NCBI RefSeq assembly: GCF_028283705.1 | Contig: NZ_JAPWKD010000031.1 | Location: 124,001-188,000 of the forward strand | DNA: 64,000 bases | From: Pantoea sp. | GTDB taxonomy: Bacteria > Pseudomonadota > Gammaproteobacteria > Enterobacterales > Enterobacteriaceae | Direction: 5' to 3' | Part shown: positions 63,401 to 64,000 of the stretch, one piece after another | Layout of the letters: each line of letters starts with the position of its first letter | Position numbering within the stretch: the first letter of the stretch is position 1 | Notes under the pieces: generated by a model | The model's input: only the letters and a program-made list of their open reading frames with translations | Told to the model about the DNA's origin: nothing | Database searches by the model: none | Translations under genes and position numbers: made by a program

Positions 63401-64000
63401 CTCTTCATCAGGTTTAAATGCGTAGCGGGTATCACCATCCTTAATTTCACCAAGTTCACGAGTAGCCTTAACCCGTTTGAAGTTGCCATCATAATCCATA
63501 ACTAATATATGTGTTTCATTCTCCGAGGTACCAGGTACAACCAGGGCGATAACGTCCTGTACCGGTTGCCCATTATATCTCAGAGTGATAACACCGCTGG
63601 TATCACCGTTTAAGTACCCCCTTATCGCTATTTTTTCAGTTTCGGAATGATTATTTTCCGACGAATTAAGTGCATTGGTAAAACCAAGTTTAAATGCGTT
63701 GCGGTAAAGCGTTGCCAGTTCAGGCTTTCGATTTCGCATTCCAGTCATATGATTCGTCCATGCCTGATGCAGCCTGGTGTATGAACGCTCAGCATTATTT
63801 ACATCATCAGGTGTAAGACGAATAATTTCGAAAGGCTTATTCTTGTCTGATTTATACGGTTTATGACCAAAAAGATCCCTGCGGAAGGCTTCTGTGGTGT
63901 CAGTTGAATCACGCTTACCCGTGCCACCTTCCCACAATATCTTTACATCATCAGTAACACCGTTACCGGTATAGATGTCAATCACACGCTTGCGATCAAA
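60458..64000 (-). CDS. Very large repeat protein, effector- or toxin-like (5' end outside the window)
   Basis: At least 1180 aa; the frame is open through the right edge (FDRKR before the GTG at 63985), so the true start lies outside. The visible N-terminal part (about 1-350) has ALVVPGTSENETHILVMDYDG, FISRRLVLGDREKA and a Gly/Ala-rich, mildly hydrophobic stretch ALGMAGFPESTPMGVLVGAL. The middle and C-terminal parts hold at least six copies of a short unit of type 'LP..L...L...GI.iDdyL...G' (nt about 62600, 62330, 62065, 61790, 61310, 60820) and a tandem of two modules of about 165 aa. A Pro/Lys-rich tail (KPAAKPEEKPAANPTTQPGE) ends at the TAG. Highly charged, A+T-rich. Resembles large plant-pathogen effectors and DUF6543-type toxins in style only; no enzyme motif recognised. 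Confidence 0.7.
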   Translation of the reverse strand, partial: FDRKRVIDIYTGNGVTDDVKILWEGGTGKRDSTDTTEAFRRDLFGHKPYKSDKNKPFEIIRLTPDDVNNAERSYTRLHQAWTNHMTGMRNRKPELATLYRNAFKLGFTNALNSSENNHSETEKIAIRGYLNGDTSGVITLRYNGQPVQDVIALVVPGTSENETHILVMDYDGNFKRVKATRELGEIKDGDTRYAFKPDEETQQFISRRLVLGDREKASAQRTQKVIMDPSSHYDTKLADRYLTTQDREFKRVVADPKKEMLDITYKAIDDMAGHLSMALGMAGFPESTPMGVLVGALITTGKGIVKYVITPADETTRLRNIRNQTIRDVLSGGVADEITGKTMDNLPKGVNKTAKSGLVWYQKSTMMSGDAGKIFNKGLDKAYDWMGLAIEDTTRPDTLFSNAEQTSAPSEDALTSSSGVGADRSKTETLWTQTLADLNKGFDELRYTKLSKETLERLEKSGIDYKKILDKHGSPASIEKATVNGVTDYSQVVYDQHGVNELWGEASKSHKKWSQSERLERMIDKLGELESKVTGDQTIQIPYSLLKDFRDAGIDIDDYLSGNAVDDDNNPQTRYAQKSERARLNHTELKRLKFIAEAKKLQPSDINGALKLLDEIRWSLSGDEKTTIPDELQQILEKQGIKVKDYIRTHGDEGPARKAVSQKGLPQLDRHLLLSDRTLDKHQFSDLAVMARLKLLEKNVQAPKDEVESLINSGTPGRLTPATITSLRNNGINIDAIAHRYGTSSSKEAAMNATGELNVEKVDIDASGALLLRTKIEKKIRDYKISIMIERMKSLNKTPGVGYRLPHDITDFIKQGQATSDGELFLEHLRHKNLSDAQLKSLRWMLEAEVELSPESTYEELAAFVRKMESETAPGENVTLPPALIQYLRARGVSIDKYLQEKGNSEIAKENARIRGDENHLNKAEIDINKSHLKEIEDMVFAQKRRAETPDMMKRLNDSRMSIVGNGEVDLPEDIRKFVLASPEIDDNNKFLEELKWRTVTKAELDWLYWTLKAENELGTDSTPEQTTAFMREMESSMAGDEVRALPPRLINRLKSHGIDVDDHLKRFGDTGLAKNLAVLRGTENILDSRDIKLSKPGLIKLREMLAAKPGARLREMLTADPTTQLRGIRARKPAAKPEEKPAANPTTQPGEIPASKPVTQPKNDDMIPFMGMSGERRMW

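Noticed and set aside
63983..63985. GTG as the true start of the giant gene
   Set aside because: The frame stays open upstream to the window edge (FDRKR) and no ribosome site can be seen in the 15 available bases, so the start is probably outside.
1..64000. CRISPR arrays, tRNA/rRNA genes and intact insertion sequences
   Set aside because: No regularly spaced direct repeats, no cloverleaf with a CCA-type end noticed, and no transposase frame; a tRNAscan/ISfinder run would settle this.

Overview
The window comes from a Gram-negative gammaproteobacterium of the order Enterobacterales, most plausibly a Pantoea/Erwinia relative. Evidence: FecA and the other Fec proteins are near-identical in architecture to E. 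coli, there is a full cusCFBA/cusRS locus and an H-NS/StpA-type protein, and several metabolic genes are of the accessory type common in plant- and environment-associated enterics. Most genes are G+C-rich; three stretches (about 13.5-15.0 kb, 37.5-39.0 kb, 59-64 kb) look clearly A+T-richer and carry toxin- or effector-like genes. Chromosome versus megaplasmid cannot be decided. I saw no rRNA, tRNA, CRISPR array or intact insertion sequence.

Layout. 0-1.2 kb: end of an aspartoacylase-type deacylase gene and a threonine-dehydratase-like gene. 1.3-3.5 kb: hipBA toxin-antitoxin with an overlapping GNAT gene. 3.5-13.5 kb: citrate fermentation locus (2-hydroxycarboxylate transporter, FAH-family protein, citCDEFXG) divergent from the citAB two-component system. 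13.5-14.9 kb: a secreted ADP-ribosyltransferase resembling the cholera/heat-labile toxin A chain. 15-22.5 kb: ferric citrate uptake, fecIRABCDE. 22.7-23.4 kb: hicAB beside a scrap of a LacI gene. 23.5-28.3 kb: LacI regulator, twin operators, polar amino-acid-type ABC transporter and FAD oxidase. 28.4-29 kb: Tat-exported cupin. 29-37.5 kb: Cu(I)/Ag(I) efflux cusCFBA/cusRS. 37.5-39 kb: ShET2/EspL-like cysteine protease effector candidate. 39.1-44.7 kb: periplasmic three-subunit GMC dehydrogenase with cytochrome c, cupin and lactonase. 44.7-52.1 kb: probable four-carbon sugar-acid catabolism (OtnC, OtnK, MFS carrier, FMN 2-hydroxyacid dehydrogenase, single-Cys racemase-fold protein, LacI regulator, four matching operators). 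52.7 kb: H-NS. 53-59 kb: TraX-like membrane protein, then a Ugp/CUT1-type ABC transporter with an ADP-ribose/CDP-alcohol diphosphatase-like enzyme. 59.4-64 kb: small genes and a very large repeat protein that runs off the right edge.

How it fits together. Citrate is exploited in two ways: as carbon source (cit) and as iron carrier (fec). The periplasmic dehydrogenase, lactonase and tetronate genes suggest oxidation of sugars or sugar acids outside the inner membrane, then uptake and phosphorylation-dependent breakdown of C4 acids. The three A+T-rich loci are separate candidates for eukaryote- or competitor-directed proteins; none has an obvious secretion system in this window.
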